Shown here piece by piece: positions 13,289 to 24,395 of a stretch of DNA of 64,000 nt; the stretch's first letter is position 1; every line of letters begins with the position of its first letter. Location: positions 7,457,501 through 7,521,500 of the forward strand of contig NC_060018.1 in the NCBI RefSeq assembly GCF_021134715.1, read 5' to 3'. Both the position numbers and the translations under genes were made by a program. The stretch is from Daphnia pulex (Eukaryota; Arthropoda; Branchiopoda; Diplostraca; Daphniidae). Below the pieces are notes generated by a model. It had not been told where the DNA came from, made no database searches, and saw only the letters and a program-made list of their open reading frames with translations.

Positions 13289-16200
13289 TTATGTCTCGCT
13301 TGAATCATTGCTGAAATCGTTCTCACTTTCACTCGTCATTGACTCAATATTTTCTTCGGGGCTTGCTTTGGCGTCATCAAATGGAATATCTTTGATATCG
13401 GGATCTTGTTGAAGTTCATCGAAAATCTCCTCATTTTCGGTTTCAAGCAATACATCCAATTCTTCCAGGGGTACTCTAAGACGCAAATCTTTTTCTGCCA
13501 TTAATTTTGCAACTTCCCTTATGGAAGCTGGGACATATTCCACTACATCCATACAAATGCTCTAACAAAAAAAAAAGATAAATAAATAAATAAATATTGA
13601 TCATCATTTTGAATTGGACGCGATAACTACCTTAGACACAGGACAATCTCGAAAGGCCCGATAAAACAGATCTTTACATTTCCGAGAATCACCTGTCAGG
13701 TGTGCGCTATGCATCAGAATTCTCCACATCAAAGCTACATGGCGCGCAGAACATTGTGTAACACAGTATTCTGTGAGATGCTCCAGCTTTCGTCGGTAAC
13801 CTAAATGCAGCGTAGCGATTCCTCCAGCGTCACTTGCCCATTCTTTGAAAGTTGTTTCTTCTCCTTTTTTAATGGCTTCCTCCCTATTAGCAAGAGCTAG
13901 ACAAGCGGCCAGCGCTGCTCTGTAACTAGACTTATTTTTTGCATCTTTGGCACGCATTGTAAGACTATTCCACAAACCACTAAACATGCTGCATCGCTCC
14001 TGAAAATATAAGTAATTGATATTTATCAAAAGAAAATTCTAAACATATCAAAATAATACCTCAGAGTCAATCAAAACGGCTAACAGTTGCATACTGTCTG
14101 GATACTCCGCTAGTGCAGTGCAAAGTGTATCATGAAATAATCTTGGTTGAAAATCCTTCACCCATTCTCGGCACGCCGACAACAGGTCAAGTAAAGTGAC
14201 GTAAGCAGACTCCCGACGGATATGGTATCTGCGAATACAAGGTTTAAGAGAAAAATTTCGCTTGTAAAAAAAGGACATTTTAAAAATTCACCTGAGAAAT
14301 GCAATATTGTATCGATTCTCCGTAGTAAAATAGAAATCGCTTTTTTGAGAAGTTTCTAACCATTGTTGGACCATTTGAAAAGCAGGTAGGCAACCCTCCG
14401 AAAGGGATAAAAAATACGAGTAACACCGTAGAAGCTCGATGAATTCGTCTGGGCTATTAAAAAAGGGAGTTTCGACGTCAAAACTTGAAACGTCACATTC
14501 AATTGCAGATGAAGAGAAATCCTGAAGCATGGCGTGGTATTTTCTTTTGGCCTTTAAAAGAATTGCAGGAGTGGGAGGTGTACCATGTGGAGAGAATGAT
14601 ACACCCGCTCCAAGAGCAACTAATTGCGCCAAAGCTGAGGAGTGATTAGGCTGCTGGCGATTTTTACTCTGCAAAAAGGAACGCGAGTAAGAAAACCACG
14701 TTCGGATCAAAGCAGCTCTGAATCCTGTTTTCGACTGTTGTTGATCCATAACCAAGGGATTAGCGGAATACATTTGCAAGAGTTGACCCAAAATCTTTTG
14801 GTATTCTTCTTCGTTTCCAACTTCACGTTCCACTGCAGCGTATCCGTTATAGAGCAAAACAGTAGATGCAGAATCAGTACTAGGAATGTTTTTTAAAAAA
14901 GCTTTGATCCAGCACTTAGTCTCCTTCCAGCTCCGATTGATGTCACTTTGCTTCGACGATCGAACGATGGCGCGTATCCGAACTCTCTCTACATCCAACC
15001 ACCACAGAGCTAATTCCAATTGATGAGGTGGTGTCAACATACTATAGCACTGCAGAACGACGCGACGAACGAATGTCAGGTAAGAAATGCTGTTAAATAT
15101 GTCTGGCAGAGAACTAGACAATGATGCAACTTTTGGAACATTCGCAAGCAACTGCAGAAGGTTATCTTCGTGGACCAGAGGAGCCCAAAAGAGTTGAGCC
15201 TGGCTAGCCGGTAGAAGAGGTACGCCAAGGGATACGAGGCATCCCACTACTAGTCGAAACTGGAGGCGATCCTTTTTTTCGCATACGAAAAGGTATTGAG
15301 AGAGATCAGCGAACGAAACAAAGCGATCCTCATCGTCACAGTCGCTACTATTTGAGCAAGCTTGAAAATGTTGATGGGATCGTAAGTACTCCATTTTATG
15401 CCACACAACTGGGAAAGATTGACCGGAGTTGATAATCGCGTCTTCGTCTTCTAGTGCTAAAAAAAAATGAAAATCATCACAAACTGTAAGCAAAATTTGT
15501 CCATAAGAAAATAAAGAAGATATTTTAATTAATACCATCTATTCCATGGACAGCGCGAATAGGTTGTCGTTCAGTCATTTGAGCACCGGAATTGCAGTTC
15601 ACTTCACCAGTTCTAGGAACATGACTTTCCCATAAGGCCTTAAGCCAAATAAATGATAGCGAAAGATCATCAGGTCGTTTAAAGCACAACTCTAAAAGTG
15701 CTTGAGAAAGCGAAACTGACTTCTCTGTCCAACCGCACTGCCGAAGAAATGAGCACAGACGCATACCAATATCTAATTGAAACATGTAGTAGAGAATTTT
15801 TTTTATTTTAGAAAATTTAACATTTTGAATTAATTCACTTACCTATCATGAAGTCTTCCAAATTCGTTGGACGTTGATGAGAGGCAAAAGATGGTTGTTG
15901 CATTTGCACGAGTTTTTGAAAACACGATGCATACGTTTTCAAAACCTGAGAAACACTGAATCCTTCAAAACTGTTTTCTATAAAATTCAGGTACTCTTTC
16001 CACAGTTCGATTGACATGGGATTGACGAAAAGAACATTACGCCATTCTTGATGCAAGGCAGAGCTATCCCAATATTCAGCAGCAATATTCAAACGCGCTG
16101 TGAGTAATTTTGTACTCTTTGGATTCTGCTCAATCGCTTTATCCAAAATTGCAACCTTTCGTTCCAATAAGGCTCTTGGGTGAAGACTTCTCCCGTGACT

Positions 16201-17214
16201 TTTATGTTGATTTTTGCCATCATCAGCATTTTCTTCAGTCATTGATAAGGAAGCTATGTTTTGATGTTCAATAAAGGAAAGCCATAAATCAATGTCATGA
16301 GGGTTTTCTCTAAGTTTCTCATTGAACAATGCTGTTTGACGAGAGATTTCAAATTCTTTTGTTTTTACAGGTGGCTCATCCGGATTTGCAATATGATTGC
16401 CTTGGATGTACAAGACAGTGCTGGAATCGTAAATTCCGAAAGGATTTGTTTCACTAGGTTGTGGTTGTACAGGTTGTACAAGGTTGGTAATTTTTGCCAA
16501 TCTTCTCAGACTCTTCTTTCCAAAGTATCGTAGAGGTTTAGGCTTTTTCAGATAAGGTTTTAATGATGAATTGTGAGCACCTAATATTCCTCTCATTTGA
16601 TGATGCCTATAAGAAAGTGATAAGCAAGTTGTTAAATTAATATCCTTTGGAATAAAATATAAAATATTTTACCTGGCAACATTTTTAAAATACATATTTG
16701 GGAAAGCAAAATTGTCTTTACATCCTTTCACATCTTTGTAGAAGGATTCTTCAAGTTTCAATTGCAAACCACCAGAAAAAATTGATTTTCTGCCAATACT
16801 GGATAATTCCGGTTCAGGTGGGATGTTGGAAATGATTGATTTCTTCTTTTTTTTTAACTTCTTTTCAACTTTACTTCGATGTTTTTCATCTTTCTTTTTC
16901 TTTTTTCTCCTTTCAGAACTTTTTTTATATTCCTTGCTCGTTGTTATAACTTCTGCATCTGCTGTTGTTGGACTTTCTTGTGTAGTTGTACAAGTAGAAG
17001 TGGGGGTTTTCAACCCCAAATGATTATAACTCTGTCTCTGTTCTGCATTCAACAAACCTGAATTTTGTGACTGGATTCCAACGCTTGCAGCAACTGACGT
17101 TTTTGGGATAATACTTTGTTGAAAACTTTCATTCTTCAACCAACTGATCGTTTCTTCAGTCTTTTTGGACTCGGATGGCTTACTATCATCTTTTACGGAG
17201 TAAGCTGCAAACAT
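13289..17214 (-). CDS. NRDE2: NRDE2 homologue (nuclear exosome/MTR4-associated RNA-processing factor)
   Basis: Seven exons (17214-16673, 16606-15843, 15772-15536, 15456-14292, 14228-14060, 13999-13631, 13561-13289) join in phase to 1172 residues; human NRDE2 has 1164. The first 180 residues are polar, with WLKNESFQQS and a Lys-rich run. Next comes the conserved NRDE-2 block with PFGIYDSSTVLYIQGN, then HAT/TPR-like helical repeats such as NPHDIDLWLSFIEHQ. The C-terminal LRLRVPLEELDVLLE aligns with the human LRIRLPLEELELLLE region and precedes an acidic tail. NRDE-2 was found as a nuclear RNAi factor in C. elegans. In mammals it binds the helicase MTR4 and limits exosome recruitment in nuclear speckles. 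The ATG at 17214 matches the position of the family start. The LIPT2 stop lies 252 bp upstream on the same strand. Confidence 0.95.
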
Positions 17215-17465
17215 TTTAATTAATTTCCCCCGTAGTGTACGTTCGCGGTGCAATGTCACAAGCAGACGACTGGCAAAATTGTTGTTATTATTGAGGTAAA
17301 CATAGATGTCACTACAAGCTTTTGGATGCTAAAATTCAAATATCTTGCCCGCGAAAATGATTGTGTGTGCAGAATTTTTGACGTGTTTGTTTTTTATTTA
17401 TTTATTGACTAAAAATTTAATTTTTACCATTGTAACAGTTCGACTTTAAAATGTATTTGATCTAA

Positions 17466-18392
17466 TTACTTCAATTTTAAATCATTATTTCGTAATAACT
17501 GCGCTTCAGTTATATCGCTTGTTAAATTTTCTTTTTTAAGATGATTTACGACATCTTTCCGAACCTCATGTGATAGCATTTTCATGTCACATTCAAACTC
17601 ATGCGAGAAAGATTGCAAAAAAGGGTATATAACATCTGTAATGGTTAATGGCTTTCTCAGTTCTTGAGACAATGTAGTGACTCCTTTGTCAGGTATTCCA
17701 CAAGGCACTATATGAGAAAACCATGATAGATCATTGTTAATATTCAATGCTATGCCATGGGTTGTGATGTATCGGCTGCCATGAACTCCTGCAGATTTTG
17801 AGAAAGGTAGATTAGGAGATTAGTGCACACATTTGAATTTGAATCTGAAATACCTATTGCACAGATTTTGTTGTCTTTCACCCAGACTCCTGTATCTGAT
17901 GATCGCTCAGCCTCCACTCCAAATGATTTACACACTTCTATGACAGTTTTTTCCAACTTGCAAATATACCATTTCATGCTTTTATTGAAGCTTTTTAAGT
18001 CTAATATTGGATAGACAACAAGCTGACCAGGTCCATGAAATGTAATCAGACCTCCACGATTAGTTCTGTAAAATTCTGCACCTAGAGTCTTTAATCTTCT
18101 TTCTTCTGATTCAGAATAACCCTGTGTTCTTATACCAGTTGTGTATACTAAACATCAAGCTATATATTTTACAGATGTAAGATTTCAACATTTACACTTA
18201 TCATTTTCATATACCTGGTGAATGTTCCACTATTATTATTGTTCCATCTAATGTTTTTTCTTTATTTAACCTTTGGGATTGGAGGTTGGCTAAATACTGT
18301 TGAATATGATAAGCTGTTTGATATTTGAGGAAACCAACAGACCATACATTCACAGATCTGTGAAAATTTTGACTTACAACTGAAATTTTCAT
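17466..18392 (-). CDS. LIPT2: Lipoyl(octanoyl) transferase 2 (LIPT2/LipB family)
   Basis: Three exons, 18392-18215, 18147-17854 and 17788-17466, join in phase 1 to 264 residues. Diagnostic blocks are VYTTGIR, RGGLITFHGPGQLVVYP, TGVWVKDNKICAIG, THGIALNI and WFSHIVPCG. In LipB enzymes the Lys of the KICAIG block and the Cys of the PCG block form the catalytic pair that carries octanoate from acyl carrier protein to the lipoyl domain. This is the first step of mitochondrial protein lipoylation, needed by pyruvate and 2-oxoglutarate dehydrogenases and the glycine cleavage system. Both residues are present, so the enzyme looks active. The start MKISVVSQNF gives little room for a classical presequence; import could use the first basic residues. 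SDHAF1 lies 362 bp upstream on the same strand. Confidence 0.95.
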
Positions 18393-18754
18393 TGTGATTT
18401 TTTTAGTTCATTTCGCGAATCAAAACAACATTACTAACAGCAGACTAACCATGCTACTGATTATTGGGGGTGTTACTAAACGATGGACTTCTAAAAAAAA
18501 TATGCGACTTAGTAAATTCGTCTGCCAAGTGTCAAAAAAATTTTTTTTTTTTCTAACTGCCACAAACTTGTGCAGCAGGGATAAATCTCAACAATAAATT
18601 GTCCCCAACAGACCCAACAAATAGTATACAGACAATACAGATAGAATTACTAGACTGAGTTAAGTAATTTAACTATATTAGGCATCAATTATCAAGATGT
18701 TGATTACATTGTGTTATACAATTTAGCATGACTGTACACAAATAGGTTTCAAGT

Positions 18755-18994
18755 TCAAGTTTTATCCACAAAGTGACCCATTCCTGAAATATGAGGATCT
18801 TTAATCATTTCAAGTTTCCTGTGCCCTTTCCTCAAAAGAAACTCAATTCTTAAAGTGTCACTTCTGGGGATTGCTGCATGTTGACGAAATTCTTGCCTTA
18901 TAGTTTGTTCAAATCCTGGTTTTCCTTTGGCTGCAAATAATAAGTCTCTGTACAGATGTAATACCTCCTTTTGTAAACGACTTCTTCCAGCCAT
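18755..18994 (-). CDS. SDHAF1: Succinate dehydrogenase assembly factor 1 (LYR protein)
   Basis: A single exon encodes 79 residues; human SDHAF1 has 115 because of a longer unstructured tail. MAGRSRLQKEVLHLYRDLL carries the LYR motif at residues 14-16. FRQHAAIPRSDTLRIEFLLRKG aligns with human [22 protein letters not shown], including the Arg and Gly that are mutated in human complex II deficiency. The protein helps insert Fe-S clusters into the SDHB subunit in the mitochondrial matrix, by contact with the HSC20 co-chaperone through the LYR motif. The shorter C-terminus is usual outside vertebrates. The start ATG is the only one that keeps the conserved first ten residues. Confidence 0.95.
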   Translation of the reverse strand: MAGRSRLQKEVLHLYRDLLFAAKGKPGFEQTIRQEFRQHAAIPRSDTLRIEFLLRKGHRKLEMIKDPHISGMGHFVDKT

Positions 18995-19561
18995 TTCTTG
19001 GTTTGGTAATTATGGTTTATAGAAATGAAACTTCATATGGCATTGGAAAGGGATCACAAATGTACATGAATCCTTCAGTGATATTCTTGGTCTATAAAAA
19101 AAATTGGGTACAAAAATTGTTCCTCGTCAGCAGACTAAACTGTGAATGACTATAACTGAGTAAATTGAAGTTATTTTTAATGAATAAAAGAAATCTTATA
19201 ATGAAGCTGTTATTCTGCATGCTGTACCTGATTTTGTTTAAGGAAGACTGGTCTCTGATTGTTTTGTTTTCTTATGTAAAATCTTTTAGCTATTACTCCC
19301 TTGAATCTGGTGGCGCTAGTGCAATAACTCACCGAGCACAGACGCAGGCTCTTTTGGCTATTTTCCTTGACCTGCGAGACCGCGATCCTTCGAACTAACT
19401 TTAATTATAGTAGAGAGAGTTATAGAATATCATATATCATGATAGCTCTGGTGTAGAGTAATCTAAGAATCACAATATTTTATATTTAACGTTTTGTACA
19501 CAAATTTAAAAAAAAAAAGTACAACTGCTTCATTGGAAAAACAAAAATTGATCATTCATAA
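18995..19561. other. Intergenic spacer between LPMO 3' end and SDHAF1 5' end
   Basis: AT-rich spacer that should contain the SDHAF1 promoter and the LPMO 3' UTR. A 77-codon plus-strand frame at 19165-19398 has no recognisable homology. Confidence 0.5.
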
Positions 19562-21416
19562 TTATTCAGAGCATTTGCAGAAATCCGAAGGACAATAGCC
19601 GAGCCGACAGTTGTTATTACACCAGGCTGTCATTCCGGACATGGTGTTTTGCGAAGAGACAGGAATGTAGTTTGTACATTCTCCGTTTCCAACCGAGGCT
19701 GGAGCTGGAATAGGTTTGCCAGTGGTGGTGGTAGGTTTAAGAGAAGTTGGTTTGGGTTTCGGGGGCAAAGGTGTAGGTCGCGTGACGGGTTGGAATGGTG
19801 GTCGAGTAAACGAACCCAGTATTGGTGACATGGTAAAAACTCCTGGCGGATTGGTTCCATTAGGGGTAGTCGGCCTAATAGTGGGTCGTGTTGGGCGCGT
19901 TGGTCGGCCTGGCCGTACAGGTCTTAAGGGCCGATTTGGACGTTTTGTTGTAGTAAAAATAGATGGTGGTCGAGTCAATAAAAGAGTAACCGTTGACGGA
20001 TTAGTCACGGCCGCTGATGTTACGGGGACTGGGGTAGTGGCAGTTGTCATTTGGGTTGTGGTTGAATGAATTTCAGTGGTCGAAGTAGGTGTTTGAGATG
20101 GTACAGGTCTTGTTGTTGTAACTGGAAATGGAACCGTCGATATTGTAGTGGGAGACGAAGATCTACCAATTGAAAACAAATGTAAGTAAACTTAGCTGTA
20201 GTTTTTTTTTTATTTCTTCGGAAGAATTGGATTGAATAACCTCATCATCAATAATTTAAATTAGAATTTTGAATATATAGGCCTACCCTCCAATGGGGGA
20301 AATCGCTACGTCAGAACAGGCACGGAAGGACTCTTGTGGTCCGCAGCCTAATCTGCTCGTTTCATCAGGACAAACTCCCCATCGATTACCCGTCACGTAA
20401 GTCCACTATATGTCAGGATTGACAAGGAAGAGCGTTTGAACATCAAAATATTGAAGGAACGGTAGCTAATAGATATCTGTGGTATTTACCTGGATTACAC
20501 ATTGACTACACGTCACTTCGGACGGCAACTGAATTTGGATTTGGTAGGTAGCTGCAGATAGATTCTCCAGGCTGAATTTAGTAGTGGTGAATCCCGTGCC
20601 ATCAACAAAATTGAGTGGGTATCTATTTTTTTTTAATTCGTATTTTTAAATGATTTAGTTCTAACTATTATTCATCATATCTAAATACTATTTTTACTGA
20701 TTGAAACAAAACAAGTGCCATGAAATATTTGGGATGGAAAAAAAATAATCAACTAACTTCTCGAAACAGTCTTGGGTAGGATCTTTTTGTGGGTTGTTAT
20801 TTGGGCAGAGCTTAAATTCGTAGAATCCTCTGTGGGTAGCTGTTATTTGAATCGTCACGGATATAATTTGCCCTTGTATGTAATTGCGCACAATTGTTCC
20901 GGTGGCGAAAATCCCACCTGGAGCCTCGTGTGGCTTAATCACCTCGTCATATGGATCACCGCACACCCCACATCGGCCCGAGTTCACCAGCCATTGCCTC
21001 TGTTGATGTTTAAATTTAAATTTATTAGGAACTTGGCGTCAGAAACAAACGCATAGAATTAATGTACGTCAAATCCGCCGCAAAATCCCTCCACATCCTA
21101 ATTAAATCAGCGAAAGAATTTTGGTTTTTCATTACATAGGTCTATCAACAAAAACCAAATTATAATTTCTATAACTCACGTTATAATCTTTCGGTGTGTC
21201 GAAGCCTACTCGCCAAGCGGTAGAACGCGATGGTGGGTCAAACAATCTTCCGTGACCGTCAACTAAACTCACCTGTTGATTTTTCCAAATTTAAATAGTA
21301 ATTAGTTTGATTTAAAAAGTATGACTATACATTGTAATGATAAAGAATATTACCAATATTGACGCAAGAATAACCAATCCGATTGCTCTCCATTCCATTT
21401 GAGCCAGAAGATTCAT
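19562..21416 (-). CDS. AA15-family lytic polysaccharide monooxygenase with Thr/Pro linker and Cys-rich tail
   Basis: Seven exons (21416-21354, 21272-21180, 21097-21068, 20999-20758, 20622-20490, 20405-20287, 20162-19562) join in phase to 426 residues. A signal peptide ends before His28, which opens the mature protein as HGRLFDPPSRSTAWR. The second copper-brace His is in ATHRGFYEFKLCP (residue 118, mature position 91). CGGF, CGVCGDPYD, ATGTIV, QCVIQWTYVTGN, WGVCPD and GCGPQESFRACSD are AA15 landmarks with the expected cysteines. Residues of about 225-385 form a Thr/Pro/Arg linker. The last 40 residues carry a module of type WCNNNCRLGYCPSDFCKC. AA15 enzymes cut chitin or cellulose oxidatively outside the cell, in digestion or cuticle turnover. 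An alternative start at 21398 would remove six residues. Exon 3 has only 30 bases. Confidence 0.93.
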
Positions 21417-22528
21417 CACTGTTACTGCTGAGAGAACGAACTGCTCGGGGTGAACCACAGTATTGTTTTGATCGGTAGCGTTCAAATGTTCCATACTGCA
21501 AGGAGAGTTCGGAACTTTTATAGCCGAAGCAAAGCAGACCCGTTGAAACGCTGTCAATTCGAACTGAAGTTGTCTGGAGACTGAATGACCTGGAAGGGGG
21601 GAAATCATGCTCAGGCCAGACTATGATTTGGCGCGCGCACTCAGGACAGGTCGGCCGGAATGTCAGATACGCGCCTACAGTAAAATCCAAGTTCGTCATG
21701 GGCGCAGAAAATCACCAGACAAGATTGAAGTATTTTTTTTTTTTTTGTTTTGTTGTTATTATTCTTTTTTTTATTTTCTCTCTATCTTTTATAGGACATT
21801 TATAGAACCACGGAAGTATTCCATATTTGATTATAATAATCAATATCATACATTACCCGGGTGAAGCAGACGGTACACGTTGAAATCACATCCGTTCAGA
21901 ACAGTGAAATGATTACTGATGCACTAATTGAGATAGAGAATGAAAATTCACATTTGAAGATTAATATGACATCAAAAGGATTGGCGATTTCAAAAAACCG
22001 AAAAATACGGATAGTGAAGATATTGCGTCCGTATAGCACATACAGCTGGGCTGAACCATCTTGGTCGTCAGGTAGTAAGGGCCGACTAGACCGGACTAGA
22101 CGTCGTCATACTCGTTTGAGCCTTTTCTTTGTTCATCTTACCCCTCTAAAATGAGTGGATTAAATGAGCTCGACATGTTGGTACGCGGAGCGCGAGGCTG
22201 GACGTCTTCTCCCTTTCCGTATCCTATGATATGACCTAGCAGGCTAAACAGTTCTACAAAATCCCAAAGGTAAGACAGAGTATATACGGTATAGGTAGCC
22301 AGTAATTCTACTAGTGTCTTTTGTTTTTATCACGCCCCGTCATCAATCTGTGTATTGTATATGGCTTGGAAAGTACGTCACAAAAAGGGTTGAGCTAAGG
22401 ATCAATGGCGCCATTCCTTGCACGTTTAACAGTGATAAGGCTAAGGAAAAGGTGCGCTTTCTGGCAATTTTTGTTTTAATCTCTTTAAACTTATATTTAA
22501 AGGAATTAGCCTACGGATGTATACGTAT
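21417..22528. other. Region upstream of the LPMO gene
   Basis: The presumed LPMO promoter region holds poly-T runs near 21731-21780. A plus-strand open stretch at 21861-22154 without an ATG start has no family resemblance. No clear feature beyond this is seen before the repeat pair at 22.5 kb. Confidence 0.4.
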
Positions 22529-23071
22529 CACCTGGCAGTGAGAGGTGCCATTTTATGTCCGACTTATAAGGTTCAACGGAGAACAAACTTAACTTATAGT
22601 CCTTATCAACTTATTTACTTTAGTCTTTATAGAATAAAATGTTTATTCAATGTTTGGAAAAAAATTGTTGGATAGAAATATCCAATGTCTGGATAGTTAA
22701 GAAATCCCTTAATGAGGGGTTCCTACGGGAACTCCCCTCATATTAAGGGGTTGACCCTTGACAGCATAACATTTTCAACATAAACAATTTGCCTCAATAA
22801 TATTATTATAAAATACACTCGAAATATAATATATCCTTCGGGTTCCTTGCGGCGTACGCACGCTACCTATAGTGATAGTTGTCAGTTCGTAATTCGATAT
22901 AGTTGAGAACTTTTCGCTTACTTTTTCGGTTTAGTTCCAGCTTCCAGGCTTCCTGCTTCCAGCACAAAAACGAAAATGGCTGTTATTTTCTTCACTAGAT
23001 GGCGATAAATATTGTTGGTTAAGTCTATTGCCATGAAAAGGGTTATCGTGGCGCGACAGTCAAAACTGTCT
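22529..23071 (+). repeat. Direct repeat, copy A (about 545 bp)
   Basis: The segment begins CACCTGGCAGTGAGAGGTG and ends near GCGCGACAGTCAAAACTG. It recurs at 23847-24395 in the same orientation with only scattered substitutions and small indels. A GC-rich hairpin at about 22706-22750 has a stem formed by AATGAGGGGTTCC and its near-complement GGGAACTCCCCTCATATT. No open frame was recognised. The repeat resembles a nonautonomous mobile element or a segmental tandem duplication; the family is unknown. Confidence 0.8.
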
Positions 23072-23600
23072 ATTGGCGTCTGAAACAAACACTGCAACAA
23101 AAACATTTATTTAGTGGCCTAGGGGTCTATTACAGGTCTTGGGTCGCACCAGAAACATACTTTGGTTAGAAATCTTGTGGAATCTACGCCTTCTAATCAT
23201 ATTTCATCAGTATATTAAGAAGTAAAAAATATTGACAAAAAGCGATATCGTATTAATACAAATTAACAGGAGGAAATGTAAGGACTGGGAATTCCACCAA
23301 TGAATGCCCAGTTCAATGTCTTTACCCGTTGAACAGCTGTGTGTGCAGTTTAACCATGATTTAACTGGGGACGTCATATATATAATATACTTGTCCATCA
23401 ACAGGCACAGACTAGACAGATTTAAGCTATGCAATAGTTCCATGCAAACCATTGCCCATCCTTTCCATTGTGTCACTTTTTTACACCTTCCTCACCAGGA
23501 ATGATTTCTAACCTGACCCTTGTCCGAAGACGAGTCGTCAGTTACAGTTTACCTTGTTCTATCACCTGGCGGAATTCTTGAATAGTAATTTTGATCATAT

Positions 23601-23673
23601 GGGGGACCGAACTCGGGTCTCAAGATGACACGATTATCAAGCGACGACTTATCCAATTCAACTATCCATCCCC
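23601..23673 (-). repeat. tRNA-like segment (possible tRNA pseudogene or SINE head)
   Basis: Read on the minus strand, this stretch has a polymerase III A-box-like TAGTTGAATTGG and a B-box-like GAGTTCGGTCC at tRNA spacing, and it starts with GGGGATG and ends with CCCCC. Only four bases of the acceptor stem pair and the anticodon arm is irregular, so a working tRNA is unlikely. It lies between the two direct repeats. A tRNA-derived SINE fragment is the best reading. Confidence 0.4.
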
Positions 23674-23846
23674 ACTAACCAGGTTTTAATTTGCCTAAAA
23701 ATGTTCCGAAAAAATTATGTAATAAAAAATTTGGCTATTTCAAAAGTATTTTTTTGTAATTATTATCTCGTGGTTGATAGGTTAGAAAGGCATAATAATT
23801 TTGGTTAAATCTATTGCCACCAAAGTCGCTACAGGTTCTCTCCTGT

Positions 23847-24395
23847 CACCTGGCAGTGAGAGGTGCCACTTTATGTCCTTAAGTGTGACTTAAGTGACTT
23901 AAGGTTCAACGGAGAAAAATCTTAACTCATAGTTTTTATTAACTTTAGTCTTTATAGAATAAAATTTGTATTCAATATTTGGAAAAAAAAATTGTTGGAT
24001 AGAAATATCCAACGTTGGATATTTAAGAAATCCCTTAATGAGGGGTTCCTACGGGAACTCCCCTCATATTAAGGGATTGACACTTGACAGCATAACATTT
24101 TTGAAATAGTAAACAATTTGCATCAATAATATTACTATAAAATACACTCTAAATATAATATAACCTTCGGGTACTTGCGGCGTACGCACGCGACCTATAG
24201 TGATAGTTGCCAATTCGATATAGTTATAAGAACTTTTCGCTTACTTTTTCGGTTTAGTTCCAGCTTCCAGGCTTCCAGCACAAAAACGAAAATGGCTGTT
24301 ATTTTCTTCACTAGATGGCGATTGATATTGTTGGTTAAGTCTATTCACTCTATTGCCATGAAAAGGGTATCGTGGCGCGACAGTCAAACCTGTCT
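23847..24395 (+). repeat. Direct repeat, copy B (about 550 bp)
   Basis: Second copy of the 22529-23071 repeat, with the same start, the same internal hairpin near 24034-24078 and the same end region. A short extra piece resembling the repeat end (TTGGTTAAATCTATTGCCA) lies just before it at about 23802. This suggests a tandem array with a partly deleted middle unit. Confidence 0.8.

Noticed and set aside
23601-23673. Functional tRNA gene on the minus strand
   Set aside because: The acceptor stem pairs at only four positions and the anticodon arm is irregular; kept only as a tRNA-like segment.
22529-24395. LTR retrotransposon with two LTRs
   Set aside because: There is no TG...CA end pair, no polypurine tract and no gag or pol sequence in the 775 bp between the copies.
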